A stretch of DNA of 64,000 bases from Meiothermus sp. (GCF_026004075.1 NZ_BPIK01000001.1:345501-409500), one strand, 5' to 3'. Shown: positions 18,708-28,513, counted from the stretch's first letter. Notes: generated by a model from the letters alone, not told the origin. Made by a program: numbers and translations.

Positions 18708-19213
18708 TGGCGATGACACCTATTTTGCTGCCCGAACGAATCGTCCAGGTGCTACGGGTTATCTGCCCCATCCTGAACGATGCTCAAGTGGAATGGGCGA
18801 CGAGCGGCAGCCTGGCCCTGGCCCTGCATGGGTTGCCGGTGGTGCCCAAGGATGTAGTCCTTAAAACCGACCGGGTGGGGGTCGAACAGACAGCCCGACT
18901 GCTAGTCGAGTACCTCAGCCATCCGCCGGGTCTGCACCTGGGGGTGCGTTTGATACGCGCGTACATGGCTCAGCTCAAGATTCAAGGCCTCGAGGTCGAG
19001 GTCATGGGAAACCTGGAATTCCAGAGCCCAGATGGTCGCTGGAACCCCGCACCAGACTTCCGGCACAGGCGCACTGTAATCGACTACCTGGGCCTCAGCA
19101 TCCCGGTGGTTTCGCTGGAGTTTTTGTTTGCGCTGTACACCCAGCTCCAGCGCCCAGGCCGGGCAGCCCTGATCAAAGCCCGTTTAGAAGCCCTGGGTGG
19201 TGGGTTGGGTTAG
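18707..19213 (+). CDS. Nucleotidyltransferase-fold protein (AbiEii/NTase-like)
   Basis: 168 residues. The ATG shares its A with the TGA of the preceding gene (TGATG), so translation is coupled. The segment WATSGSLALALHGLPVV, followed after a short gap by KDVVLKTD, fits the start of a minimal nucleotidyltransferase fold: a Gly-Ser switch, then the strand that normally carries metal-binding Asp residues. Here the second motif reads KDVVLKTD rather than DID, so catalysis is doubtful. The function is unknown. The stop overlaps that of the convergent GNAT gene by 4 bp. Confidence 0.65.
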   Translation: MAMTPILLPERIVQVLRVICPILNDAQVEWATSGSLALALHGLPVVPKDVVLKTDRVGVEQTARLLVEYLSHPPGLHLGVRLIRAYMAQLKIQGLEVEVMGNLEFQSPDGRWNPAPDFRHRRTVIDYLGLSIPVVSLEFLFALYTQLQRPGRAALIKARLEALGGGLG

Positions 19214-20079
19214 TAAAGCTCGAGCGCGTAGGTCACAACGGCACTGGTCTGCTGGAAACCCAGTCGCTTATAAAGAGCCTGAGCGGCTTTTTCGTGGTCA
19301 TGGGCGCGCACCTGTAGGGTCTCGATCTGCGGATTGGCAAAGGCCCATTCGGCAGCAGCCCCCAACAGCGCTCGCCCCAGGCCCTTGCCCCGGGCTTGCG
19401 GCACCACCCCGATGTAAGCGATCTCGGCCTGGGTATCGTCGAGTTCGAGCTCGGCCAGACCCACAGGCTCCCCGGTGGTATCGGCGTAGGCCATAAAAAG
19501 CTCGACTTCGGAGCCGATAAAGTGCTGGCGCAGCTCTTCGTCGGTCCAGTGTAGCCGAAGGCTCCAGCCATCCTCGACGCGGCTGTACAGATCGCGGTAC
19601 ACCTTGGGGTCGCAGGGCTCGGCCCGCTCAATCTTGTAGCCGACAGGAACGGGATAAGCCAGATCGGTGCGGCCAATGGCGTAGAAATAAGTGGTGTGCT
19701 CAGCAGAAAAGCCCATCTGCTCTAGCAGGGCTCGAGCCTGATGGTTGCTAGCCTCGGGGAAGGCATAAAGGGTGGGATATCCTTCCTGGCGGGCTTTTCT
19801 GATCAGGTGCTCCAAAAGCGCTTTACCGTTGCCCCCGCGGATGATGGGGCCCTCGAGGGCTGCCCCGTCCCAGAAGGGAACCAAAGCGCCATATCCCTGT
19901 ACCCGGCCAGCCTCGAGCCAGACCCAGGCTTTTTCGTCCTCGCCGGCCAGCACCTCCCACCACAGCCCTTCGGGGGTACGTGCCTCAGGGGCCAGCGAAC
20001 GGCGCTCGGGTGTTTCATCCATCCAGCAGAGCAGCTCGGCGAGCTGCGAAAGGTGGGCTTGTGCGACGGGTCGGTTCAT
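19210..20079 (-). CDS. Tandem GNAT-domain N-acetyltransferase
   Basis: 289 residues from the ATG at 20079, preceded by AAGGAAGG. Two GNAT folds are visible. The N-terminal one (about 1-150) keeps the late pattern PEASNHQARALLEQMGF, but its acetyl-CoA loop reads RGGNGKALL and looks weakened. The C-terminal one (150-289) has the full acetyl-CoA loop VVPQARGKGLGRALL and the ending HEKAAQALYKRLGF. Substrate unknown. Tandem GNATs of this length include mycothiol synthase-like enzymes, but nothing here proves that. Confidence 0.82.
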   Translation of the reverse strand: MNRPVAQAHLSQLAELLCWMDETPERRSLAPEARTPEGLWWEVLAGEDEKAWVWLEAGRVQGYGALVPFWDGAALEGPIIRGGNGKALLEHLIRKARQEGYPTLYAFPEASNHQARALLEQMGFSAEHTTYFYAIGRTDLAYPVPVGYKIERAEPCDPKVYRDLYSRVEDGWSLRLHWTDEELRQHFIGSEVELFMAYADTTGEPVGLAELELDDTQAEIAYIGVVPQARGKGLGRALLGAAAEWAFANPQIETLQVRAHDHEKAAQALYKRLGFQQTSAVVTYALELY

Positions 20080-20202
20080 AGAACCTTCCTTAAATATCTC
20101 CGGGCTCCTACCCATATACCATGCAAGCGGTGCTGCGGAAACCCCGTTTAGATATGGCTGTATTGTACAACGTCGGCCTCTGCTAGAATCTTACGAAACA
20201 CA

Positions 20203-21093
20203 ATGCGTAGCTATACGATTTTTGTCATCAATCCAGCAGCAGGGCGGGGGCGGGTGGGCCAGATGCTGGGCCTGCTCGAGGCCGCTATCCGGCGTGCCCA
20301 GTCTTCAGATACCGAGATGGTGGTGACCCAGGCCCCGGGGCACGCGATCCAGATTGCCCGGAACGCTCCAGCCGGCAGTCGGGTGGTTGCGGTGGGGGGC
20401 GATGGGACGGTACACGAGGTGGTGCGCGGAATCGCCGGTTCAGATAAGGCTATTGGAGTGGTGCCCATCGGCAGCGGTAACGACTTTGCCCGCATGGTGG
20501 GACTGCACAAGCTACCCCTTGAGGCTGCTTTGCATACAGCCTTGCGGGGCCCCATCCGCCATGTAGACCTGGGCCTGGTTAATAACCAGCCATATGGAAC
20601 CAGCCTGGGTATCGGTTTCGATGCAGCAGTGGCTCGGAAGGCTCTCACTGCTCCTACTTTTTTGCGGGGAATGCCGCGTTACTTATACTCCATTTTTGCT
20701 GTACTGAAGGGGCTCGATCTGCCTAACCTCGAGCTTATCCAGAACAACCAAATCCTCTACCAGGGCCCTAGCCTGCTGGTAGCCCTGATGAATGGCCCGT
20801 GCTATGGTGGGGGTATTCCCATTGTGCCCGATGCACGGCCTACCGATGGCCTTATTTCCGTAGCGGTGGCCGGGGCCTTTAGCCGCCTGGGGGTGGTGGG
20901 GATTCTACCCCGGTTGATTGTGGGTAAGCACGTACACCACCCCCGTCTGCACTTCTTTCACGGAACCGAGTTTATCGTCCGCTTCGACCGTCCGGTTCCG
21001 GCCCACACCGATGGGGAACTGCTTGAGCCCAGCCACGAGTATCGGGTACAGGTCATCCCTGATGGGCTACGGGTGATTACCCAGAGGGCGTAA
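20203..21093 (+). CDS. Diacylglycerol/lipid kinase (YegS/DagK family)
   Basis: 296 residues. The nucleotide-binding NPAAGRG is at 10-16 and the kinase signature VGGDGTVHE at 64-72, followed by IPIGSGNDFAR-like VPIGSGNDFARMVG (about 86-99) and the C-terminal HTDGE. These are the hallmarks of the DAGK catalytic domain, which phosphorylates lipid substrates at the membrane surface. The exact substrate (diacylglycerol, undecaprenol or a glycolipid) is unknown. A -10 TAGAAT lies about 14 nt before the ATG, giving a very short leader. Confidence 0.92.
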   Translation: MRSYTIFVINPAAGRGRVGQMLGLLEAAIRRAQSSDTEMVVTQAPGHAIQIARNAPAGSRVVAVGGDGTVHEVVRGIAGSDKAIGVVPIGSGNDFARMVGLHKLPLEAALHTALRGPIRHVDLGLVNNQPYGTSLGIGFDAAVARKALTAPTFLRGMPRYLYSIFAVLKGLDLPNLELIQNNQILYQGPSLLVALMNGPCYGGGIPIVPDARPTDGLISVAVAGAFSRLGVVGILPRLIVGKHVHHPRLHFFHGTEFIVRFDRPVPAHTDGELLEPSHEYRVQVIPDGLRVITQRA

Positions 21094-21207
21094 CCCGGGC
21101 GCACAGATTATCGCGAGAGCTGGTGACCAATAACCATGCACATCACCCTGTACCTTGTACATTAGAATTGTGGCTGCTTGGAGCCCCCGCAGAAAGGATT
21201 GGCATTG

Positions 21208-23202
21208 GTGAACGAGGTTAGTTGGAAGCTATTTGCACCGCTCTCGATTGAAGGGGCCACCCTCCTGATTGAGCACCAGGATATGCCTTCTGGTATGGCT
21301 ATACGCCTGGGAGGGGCTGGGGGTGTGGTACTCAAACCCCAAGAAGCGCAAGAGTTGCTGCTCAACCTGCTTACCGGCGAATCTTGGGTGAGCAGCCGTT
21401 TGGTTTGGGCAGCACCACGGCTACACATTGGGCAAAAAGGCTACAACTTAAACGAGCGGGCCAAGCTGGCCCTGATCGAGGCCTTGCAGTCGTTGCTGGT
21501 CGAATCCCAGGGTGTGGCTGTCAACCCCATGCCTAAGGAATCCTGGCAGCGTTCACTGCTCGAGATTACCCAGCACCGCTTCGCCAGCGTAGAGGAAGCA
21601 CTACCCAAGCTAGGGGAGATGCTAATTTCTCTAGGATTCAAGGGCCTCTGCCTGTGGCTGCGTGAAGGCAGTGCGCGCAGCCTGAAACCGGCTGGGCAAT
21701 ATCCCGAAGCGGCTCCACTCGAGGAACTCCAGCCCGAACGCCACCCGGTCTATTTTCAGGTACTTGAGCGCAACCTGCTGATTGCCGCCGACGACACCCG
21801 CCAGGATGCCCGCATGAATGAGTTGCGCGACATCCTGATCGGACGTGGTCTGGGGGCGGTTTTGCAGGCGGTCTTGCATGGGGAAGGGGGATTGCGGGGT
21901 GTGGTATGGATTGAAAGCCTGCAGCCCCGTAAGTGGAGCAATGCCGACGAGACCCTGGCCCTGGCCGTGGCCCAGGTGATTGATCGTATCCTGCGCCCGC
22001 TCAAAGACGAGATTAAAATCCAGACCTCCGAGCGCAAGTCACTGGCGGTTAAGCGCAGCGAATTTGAGCTCAATTTGGCCCAGGCGCTCTCGATGGCCCA
22101 GCGGTATGAGCGTTCGCTGGCTTTAATGCGCATTCAGATTGATGGGATGAACAAGGCCCAGACCGAACGGGCTGCCCGGGAGATTGCCTACACCCTGCGC
22201 CAGAGCGACTCGCTGGCTTACCTGGGTGAACAGGGCTTCGCCCTGCTGCTATCCGAGGTGCGCTGGACAGCTGGGGCCAGCCGGGTGGCGCACCGCCTGC
22301 TGGGCCGTCTACGGGCTGCTCTGTCGGGTTTAAAGGTGGGCATTGGGATTGCTATGTACCCGCAAGACGCCACTACCGTAGACGGACTCTGGGGCCAGGC
22401 CGAACAAGCCTGCCAGATGGCTCTCGAGGCGGGTGGGGGTATCCGGTTGCTGACCCCCGGTGCAACCGAACTGCAGGAAGCTATCTCGCAAGATGGCCTA
22501 ACCCTGCATTTCCAGCCAGTATTCAACCTAAGCGACCTCGAGCTAGTAGCCGTGGAGGCCCTGGCCCGCTGGCCCAGGCCCAAAGGGCTGCATCAAGCCG
22601 GGGAGTTCCTGCCCCTGGCCGAGCAGGTGGGCCTGATGAGCGTTCAGGATCGCTGGACCCTGGAAAAAGTGCTCGAGCAGGCCGCCCTCTGGAGGCCTTC
22701 TGGGGTTAACGCCCGCTTCAGTATTAACGTCTCTACCGAAACCCTTATCGATCCAAACTTTCCCAGTGTGCTGCAAGAGATGCTCTCGGCTAAGCGTCTT
22801 CCGGCCGATACCCTCATCGTAGAACTGCGTGAAGAGGCTATCCTGAGCGACCTCGAGACCACCAGCCGCAGCCTCGAGATCCTCAAGCACCTGGGCGTTC
22901 TGGTTGCTCTCGATAATTTTGGTTCCAATCCCCTTCCCCTCACCCAGCTCAAACGGCTACCCATCGACTGGATAAAACTTAATCCCGTCCTTTCGGTCTC
23001 AGAAAACGCCATGCTGGCGAAGGCAGCCATCGATATGGTGCATGCTGTGGGCGCCAAGGCTGTGGCCAAAGGTTTGGAGGAACAGTCTCAGCTTACCCGC
23101 ATGAAAGAGCTGGGCGCCGATCACGGTCAGGGCCATATCCTGGGCTGGCCGGTTCCTGCCGAGGACCTGGGGGCCTTGCTGGTCTGGGGCATCGGCTCGT
23201 AA
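21208..23202 (+). CDS. Degenerate GGDEF-EAL signalling protein with GAF-like domain
   Basis: About 664 residues. The GTG at 21208 (or TTG at 21205) is chosen because AGAAAGGA ends 9 nt before it. Layout: an N-terminal region of unknown type (1-110), a GAF-like sensor (about 115-275), a GGDEF-like domain (280-420) whose signature reads GEQGF, and an EAL domain (430-660). The EAL domain keeps EALARW, NVS and ELREE but has LDNFG in place of DDFG, IKLN in place of KID, and AKGLEE in place of AEGVE. It therefore lacks several metal-binding and catalytic residues and is probably a c-di-GMP binder or an inactive regulator. No membrane segments. Confidence 0.88.
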   Translation: MNEVSWKLFAPLSIEGATLLIEHQDMPSGMAIRLGGAGGVVLKPQEAQELLLNLLTGESWVSSRLVWAAPRLHIGQKGYNLNERAKLALIEALQSLLVESQGVAVNPMPKESWQRSLLEITQHRFASVEEALPKLGEMLISLGFKGLCLWLREGSARSLKPAGQYPEAAPLEELQPERHPVYFQVLERNLLIAADDTRQDARMNELRDILIGRGLGAVLQAVLHGEGGLRGVVWIESLQPRKWSNADETLALAVAQVIDRILRPLKDEIKIQTSERKSLAVKRSEFELNLAQALSMAQRYERSLALMRIQIDGMNKAQTERAAREIAYTLRQSDSLAYLGEQGFALLLSEVRWTAGASRVAHRLLGRLRAALSGLKVGIGIAMYPQDATTVDGLWGQAEQACQMALEAGGGIRLLTPGATELQEAISQDGLTLHFQPVFNLSDLELVAVEALARWPRPKGLHQAGEFLPLAEQVGLMSVQDRWTLEKVLEQAALWRPSGVNARFSINVSTETLIDPNFPSVLQEMLSAKRLPADTLIVELREEAILSDLETTSRSLEILKHLGVLVALDNFGSNPLPLTQLKRLPIDWIKLNPVLSVSENAMLAKAAIDMVHAVGAKAVAKGLEEQSQLTRMKELGADHGQGHILGWPVPAEDLGALLVWGIGS

Positions 23203-23222
23203 AGCTCTGCTACCATAAGTTC

Positions 23223-23492
23223 ATGACCGAAGGCGCGGTGCTGCTGCTGCGGCTGTTGTTGTGGCTTCTTCCTGGCCTGCTGGCCTTTCTCTCGGTGCGC
23301 AGCTTGCTGACCGGGCGTATCCGCGTGGGCCTGGGCTTGCTGGTGGGTGCCGTGTTGGCGGTGTTCCTGATCAAACCCATCCCGGTGAGTCTGGCTTTTT
23401 TGCTTATCGGCGGACTGGCGGCCCTGGGGGGCGGGCGCAACCCCCGCTATGCCCGCGAACTGCGCGAGCGTCTGGAGGAGTGGCGAAAATAA
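23223..23492 (+). CDS. Small hydrophobic membrane protein, unknown function
   Basis: 89 residues. Three hydrophobic stretches (about 5-25, 32-50 and 51-68) are followed by a basic, cytoplasmic-looking tail ending in charged residues (RELRERLEEWRK). The family is not recognised. TACCAT ends 6 nt before the ATG and no Shine-Dalgarno is visible, so the mRNA may be leaderless. It is followed directly by the bidirectional terminator shared with tRNA-Arg. Confidence 0.7.
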   Translation: MTEGAVLLLRLLLWLLPGLLAFLSVRSLLTGRIRVGLGLLVGAVLAVFLIKPIPVSLAFLLIGGLAALGGGRNPRYARELRERLEEWRK

Positions 23493-23525
23493 AAAAGCAC
23501 GGAGTGGATAAACTCCGTGCTTTTT
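23492..23525. terminator. Bidirectional intrinsic terminator
   Basis: Stem GCACGGAGT (23497-23505) and ACTCCGTGC (23512-23520) with a 6-nt loop. A run of A precedes it and a run of T follows, so it can stop both the plus-strand small membrane gene and the minus-strand tRNA-Arg transcript. Confidence 0.9.
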
Positions 23526-23528
23526 GTA

Positions 23529-23605
23529 TGGCGGGCGCGGCAGGATTCGAACCCACGACCTACTGATCCGTAGTCAGTCGCTCTATCCAACTGAGCTACG
23601 CGCCC
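23529..23605 (-). tRNA. tRNA-Arg (anticodon ACG)
   Basis: The minus strand folds as a complete cloverleaf: acceptor GGGCGCG/CGCGCCC, D-arm TAGCTCAGTTGGATAGAGC, anticodon stem ACTGA/TCAGT with loop CTACGGA (anticodon ACG), and T-arm with GTTCGAATC. Discriminator G and an encoded CCA end it at 23529. The A34 would be deaminated to inosine to read CGU, CGC and CGA. A bidirectional terminator lies 4 bp beyond the 3' end. Confidence 0.97.
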
Positions 23606-23738
23606 TTGCCGCATTGGTGTGTACCACCAAATGCGTCCTGTAGGTTAACACAGGCGCTGCAAGCTGTCAACACGAACGAGGTTGCACGCCTGGGGGAAGT
23701 GTGCCCTGGCTCCTAAAAGCATCGGGTACACTTATCTA

Positions 23739-23754
23739 GGAGCCTCGAGGCTCC
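23739..23754 (+). promoter_or_regulatory. Perfect palindrome at the predicted mnmA mRNA 5' end
   Basis: GGAGCCTCGAGGCTCC is a 16-bp perfect palindrome 6 nt upstream of the mnmA ATG. A -10-like TACACT (23727-23732) places transcription start near 23739, so the palindrome would form a hairpin at the extreme 5' end of the mRNA, or be a protein-binding site. Confidence 0.45.
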
Positions 23755-23760
23755 CTTGGT

Positions 23761-24852
<1,092 letters not shown>

Positions 24853-24893
24853 CAGAGCACTTCCCGATCCATTTGCTTTTTCCCAAACCCTCC

Positions 24894-24918
24894 GGGTAGC
24901 CTCGAGCAGGAGCTACCC
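24894..24918 (+). promoter_or_regulatory. Hairpin enclosing the ribosome-binding site of the exchanger gene
   Basis: GGGTAGC (24894-24900) pairs perfectly with GCTACCC (24912-24918), and the ATG follows at 24919. The loop and the base of the right arm contain AGGAG, the apparent Shine-Dalgarno, so the folded RNA would hide it. A translational switch or RNA thermometer is possible. Confidence 0.5.
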
Positions 24919-25848
24919 ATGTTGTTACTTTTCCTGACCTTTTTTGGAAGCCTGGCCCTGCTGTTGGTTTCGGCGCGCTTGTTTACCGGAGCCGCCGAGC
25001 GCATAGGGCTGGCCCTGGGGCTGTCTAGCTTCATGGTGGGCGTGATTATCGTGGGGGTGGGCACCTCGCTGCCTGAACTCATCACCGGGCTTTTTTCGGT
25101 GAGCCAGGGGGTTTCCCAGATTGTCAGCGGCAACGTACTGGGGGCCAACGTCTCCAACCTGCTCCTGATTCTGGGGGTCAGCACGGTTTTCTCGGTGCTG
25201 CGTCCGGTCTATCTGGGTGAGGCCTATATCGCCATTGACCTGCACTTTCTGGTGGGCTCGGCGTTTGTGCTGGGGGTGGTGATGTTCGATGGGGTGGTGG
25301 GCCGGGTGGAAGGGCTGTGTTTGCTGGCGGTGTATGGGGTATATGTGGCCTACTTACTCAAAGAGGGCAGCAGCGGCCAGAAGGGCGAAACCCGCACTTC
25401 CATCGCCCCGCGCGACCTTCTTTTGGTGGCCCTTAGCGCGGTGGGCATCTACTTTGGCGCCGAATGGACTGTGAACAGCCTCCAGGGGCTTGCCATGGGC
25501 CTGGGCGTACCCACCGCTATCGTGGCGGTCACCATTCTGGCCCTGGGTACCACCCTGCCCGAGCTGGTGGTGAGTATCGGTGCAGCCCGGCAGGGCAAGG
25601 CCTCGCTGGCGGTGGGCAACATCCTGGGTTCCTGCATTTTCAACGCGCTGGTGGTGGTGGGGGCTGGTGCGGTTTATGGCACCGTCAAAGTGACACCCGA
25701 GCTGACCGGCTTTGCCCTGCCCTTTGCGGTGGGAGCTTCGCTGTTGTTCTACCTGCTGGTGCAGGATCGGCGCATCTCGAGCTGGGAGGGGATGCTGTTC
25801 TTGGTGATGTATGGGTTGTTTGTGCTGAAGGTTAGCGGCCTGGCTTGA
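24919..25848 (+). CDS. Na+/Ca2+ exchanger family membrane protein (YrbG-like, CaCA)
   Basis: 309 residues, about ten membrane helices. The two antiparallel alpha repeats of the CaCA family are plain: VGVGTSLPELITGLFSV with GNVLGANVSNLLLILG in the first half, and LALGTTLPELVVSIGAA with GNILGSCIFNALVVVG in the second. Glu in each TSLPE/TTLPE binds Ca2+. It exchanges Na+ (or H+) for Ca2+ across the inner membrane. Its ribosome-binding site lies in a hairpin next to the ATG. It converges on the sugar transporter operon. Confidence 0.92.
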   Translation: MLLLFLTFFGSLALLLVSARLFTGAAERIGLALGLSSFMVGVIIVGVGTSLPELITGLFSVSQGVSQIVSGNVLGANVSNLLLILGVSTVFSVLRPVYLGEAYIAIDLHFLVGSAFVLGVVMFDGVVGRVEGLCLLAVYGVYVAYLLKEGSSGQKGETRTSIAPRDLLLVALSAVGIYFGAEWTVNSLQGLAMGLGVPTAIVAVTILALGTTLPELVVSIGAARQGKASLAVGNILGSCIFNALVVVGAGAVYGTVKVTPELTGFALPFAVGASLLFYLLVQDRRISSWEGMLFLVMYGLFVLKVSGLA

Positions 25849-25882
25849 GGCATAGCAGCTTTTGAAGGAAGATGGAAATGCA

Positions 25883-25913
25883 ATAAAACGCGCGCCTCAC
25901 GGTAGTGAGGCGC
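25883..25913 (-). terminator. Intrinsic terminator of the sugar ABC operon
   Basis: On the minus strand GCGCCTCAC pairs perfectly with GTGAGGCGC (4-nt loop) and is followed by GCG and TTTTATT. It lies 19 bp past the solute-binding protein stop codon. Confidence 0.8.
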
Positions 25914-25931
25914 AGCGTGAGCGTGGGAGGT

Positions 25932-27188
25932 TTAGCGCGTACGGCCCGACAGCAAGTCCTCGGCGGCTTTCTGGGCCTTGTCCAATGCAGCTTTGGGGGT
26001 GGCCTGGCCCAGCACAGCCTCTTTGATGGCCTGCCCCAGGATATCGAAGCGGATCTGCTCCCAGTCGGAAAGGGCCGGCTCAAACTTGGCGTAGCGGGCC
26101 TGGGTGATGGCCACACCAAAGGCGGGGTTCTGCTTGATGTAGCGGGTTACCACGGGGTCGGCGCCCGAGCCCAGGTTGACGGGCACGTAGTTGGTGGCGA
26201 CCCCGAAAACCGCCTGCACCCTGGGCGAGATCACAAACTTCAGGAAGTCGGCGGCGACCTTTTTCTCTTTTTCGTCAGCCCGTTTGAAAACCACCAGGTT
26301 GGTGCCCTGCACCAGTCCGAAACCAGGCTGCTTGTCGGTGCGGCCCGGCAGGGTGGCCACACCCAGGTCGAACTTGGCGGCCTGGAGATAAAAGCTGTAA
26401 CCCGCCGAGGTATCGGTGGAGAAGGCGAAGGGGCCCACGCCAAAGTTGGCGTTGATGAAGCCGCTGGTAATGGGCCGGGCCCAGCCGTCTTTGACGCCCT
26501 GCACCAGGAGCTCGAGCGTCTCGACGGCCTTGGGCGAGTTGAGCACCAGCTTCCCGTTTTGCAGGTAGCTCCCGCCCAGGGTGAAGAACCAGTACGAGAA
26601 GGTCGAGGTGTCGGGCTGGAAGAAATAGACCGGGGCTTTTTCTCCCTGGGAAATTTGCTTGGCGGTGGATATAAACCCTTCGATGGTAGTGGGCACCTTG
26701 GCGTTGTACTTCTTGAGCAGGTCGCGGTTGAAATACAGGATCTGGATGCTTTTGTTGAAGGGAACTCCGTAAGCTTGCTTGTTGAAGGTTACCGCATTCA
26801 CAAAAAGGGGGTTGACCCCTTTCAGGTCCACACCCAGCGCCGACATGGGTGTAAGGGCGTCGGACTCGAGGTACAGCGCCATGTTGTTCTCGAAGGCCTG
26901 GGCCATCACTGGCACCTTGCCGCTGGCGAAAGCGGCCTTAATCTTGGTGGAAAGATCGCGGTAATTGCCCTGCGCAATGGGGCGCACGCACACCTGGCCG
27001 TTCTGGGTGCGGTTGAACTCCACCACCAGGTTCTCCAGGGCGGTCTTGGGAGCGCCACCGGTAAAGCCGTGCCACAGCTCGGCCACCACGCTGGCCTTCT
27101 CACACTGGCTCTTGATGATGTCCTCGGGCCGCTGCTGCGCTAGAGACAGGCTCAGGAAAGCGAAAAAAGCGATGGTTAGATATCTCAT
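25932..27188 (-). CDS. Sugar ABC transporter solute-binding protein
   Basis: 418 residues with a signal peptide (hydrophobic 3-17, cleavage near SLAQQ). It is a family 1 extracellular solute-binding protein, UgpB/MalE-like. Features include AELWHGFTGGAPKTALENLV early (the WHG...G pattern is common in the glycerol-3-phosphate/sugar group), then AYGVPFNKSIQILYFNRDLL near residues 145-165. The substrate is not determined. It is the last gene of the operon after two permeases, with an 83-bp gap holding a -10-like TATAAA and GGAGAC before the ATG, so it may also have its own promoter. No ATPase gene is adjacent. Confidence 0.9.
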   Translation of the reverse strand: MRYLTIAFFAFLSLSLAQQRPEDIIKSQCEKASVVAELWHGFTGGAPKTALENLVVEFNRTQNGQVCVRPIAQGNYRDLSTKIKAAFASGKVPVMAQAFENNMALYLESDALTPMSALGVDLKGVNPLFVNAVTFNKQAYGVPFNKSIQILYFNRDLLKKYNAKVPTTIEGFISTAKQISQGEKAPVYFFQPDTSTFSYWFFTLGGSYLQNGKLVLNSPKAVETLELLVQGVKDGWARPITSGFINANFGVGPFAFSTDTSAGYSFYLQAAKFDLGVATLPGRTDKQPGFGLVQGTNLVVFKRADEKEKKVAADFLKFVISPRVQAVFGVATNYVPVNLGSGADPVVTRYIKQNPAFGVAITQARYAKFEPALSDWEQIRFDILGQAIKEAVLGQATPKAALDKAQKAAEDLLSGRTR

Positions 27189-27271
27189 CTCACGTCTCCT
27201 TTTCGTTTGTTTATACCCACAACAACGTCAGCTAAGGGTCAGGTCGTCTACTACATTACCCTATGGTGGGC

Positions 27272-28486
27272 CTACTTGATCCCGCTGCGGGCCACCCCCT
27301 GGATAAACTGCCGCTGTGCCAGAAAATACCCCAGCACAATGGGCAAAATAGCCAGCGTTGAGGCGGCCATCAGGGCCCCGTAGTCGCTGCCGGCCTCCCC
27401 GATGAAAACCTGCAGGCCCCGCTGAATGGTGTACATCTCGGGCCGGTCGGTCACAATCAAGGGCCACAGCAGGGCATTGTAGGCTCCCAGAAAAGTAAAG
27501 ATGCCATAGGTGACCAGCCCCGGTATCGAAAGCGGCAGGGCAATGCGCACGAGCTGCGTCCAGTAGCTGGCCCCGTCAATCCGGGCCGCATCGAACAGAT
27601 CCCTGGGCAGCGAGAGGTAAAACTGCCGCAGCAGGAAAATTCCGAATACCGAGGCCAGCCAGGGCACCACTAGGGCGTAGTAGGTGTTGATCCACTCGAG
27701 CCTCGAGAGCAGGATGTAGTTGGGGATGAGCAGTACCTCGCCGGGAATCATCAGAGTTGCCAGGATCATGAGCCAGACCAGATTCTTACCGGGGAACTCG
27801 ATGCGGGCCAGGGCGAAAGCGGCCATGGCGGCCAGCAGCAGCCCCACCAGCACCTGGGTTCCTGCGGTTATAAAGCTGTTGAAGAAGTACTGCCCGAAAG
27901 GAGCGGCCAGCCAGGCCTCGCGGTAGTTGTGGAACACATAGCCCAGTGCGCCGGGGGCCAGATTGACCCATTCCAGCCGCCAGTCGTCGCCGCTCGAGCG
28001 CACCGCATCGGGGGGTAGCTCGGGCCGGTAGCTCGAGTAGCTTTTGGAAAGCAGCACCACCGCCGGGAGCAGCCGGAAAGACTCACCCGAGGCGTTGGTG
28101 AAAGTGATCTCCCAGTGATCCCCCTGGTAGCGGGTGCGAATCTGGGTGCCCTCGGCCCGGGGGTCGCTGAAAGCGCCCACAGCCGTGGGAATAAAGACCT
28201 GGGGCTCGGGCCCCATCCGGTCGGTGTAGATGCGCAAGGTGACGCTTCGGCCGTCCTGGTAGCCGCCCCAGAGGGGGGTTCCACCTGCGGCACCGAGCTG
28301 GGCTGCAACCCTCCAGTTGGCGGGCTTGAGCCGCTCGGGAACCCAGATGGGCTGGGCCTGCTGGGCCTCCTGGGGGCTTTTCAGGCTGGTAGCCAGCATC
28401 CAGTAAAAAGGGAAAGCCATTGCAATGGCCCCTAGGCTCAAAACCAGGTAGATCAGCAGGCGGCTCAGGGCATACGGGAGGGTCAT
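27272..28486 (-). CDS. Sugar ABC transporter permease (MalG/UgpE type) with large extracytoplasmic insert
   Basis: 404 residues, about 120 longer than typical MalG-type permeases. TM1 is at 9-31. The TM1-TM2 region then expands into a soluble stretch (about 50-185) rich in beta-forming residues. The remaining five helices and the EAA loop (FDAARIDGASYWTQLVRIALP, split here as FDAARIDGAS and YWTQLVRIALP) are standard. The insert presumably faces outside and could contact the binding protein. It lies 27 bp downstream of the MalF-type permease gene. Confidence 0.88.
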   Translation of the reverse strand: MTLPYALSRLLIYLVLSLGAIAMAFPFYWMLATSLKSPQEAQQAQPIWVPERLKPANWRVAAQLGAAGGTPLWGGYQDGRSVTLRIYTDRMGPEPQVFIPTAVGAFSDPRAEGTQIRTRYQGDHWEITFTNASGESFRLLPAVVLLSKSYSSYRPELPPDAVRSSGDDWRLEWVNLAPGALGYVFHNYREAWLAAPFGQYFFNSFITAGTQVLVGLLLAAMAAFALARIEFPGKNLVWLMILATLMIPGEVLLIPNYILLSRLEWINTYYALVVPWLASVFGIFLLRQFYLSLPRDLFDAARIDGASYWTQLVRIALPLSIPGLVTYGIFTFLGAYNALLWPLIVTDRPEMYTIQRGLQVFIGEAGSDYGALMAASTLAILPIVLGYFLAQRQFIQGVARSGIK

Positions 28487-28513
28487 GAGGTTCCTTCCTT
28501 TGCGCTGTTGAAA

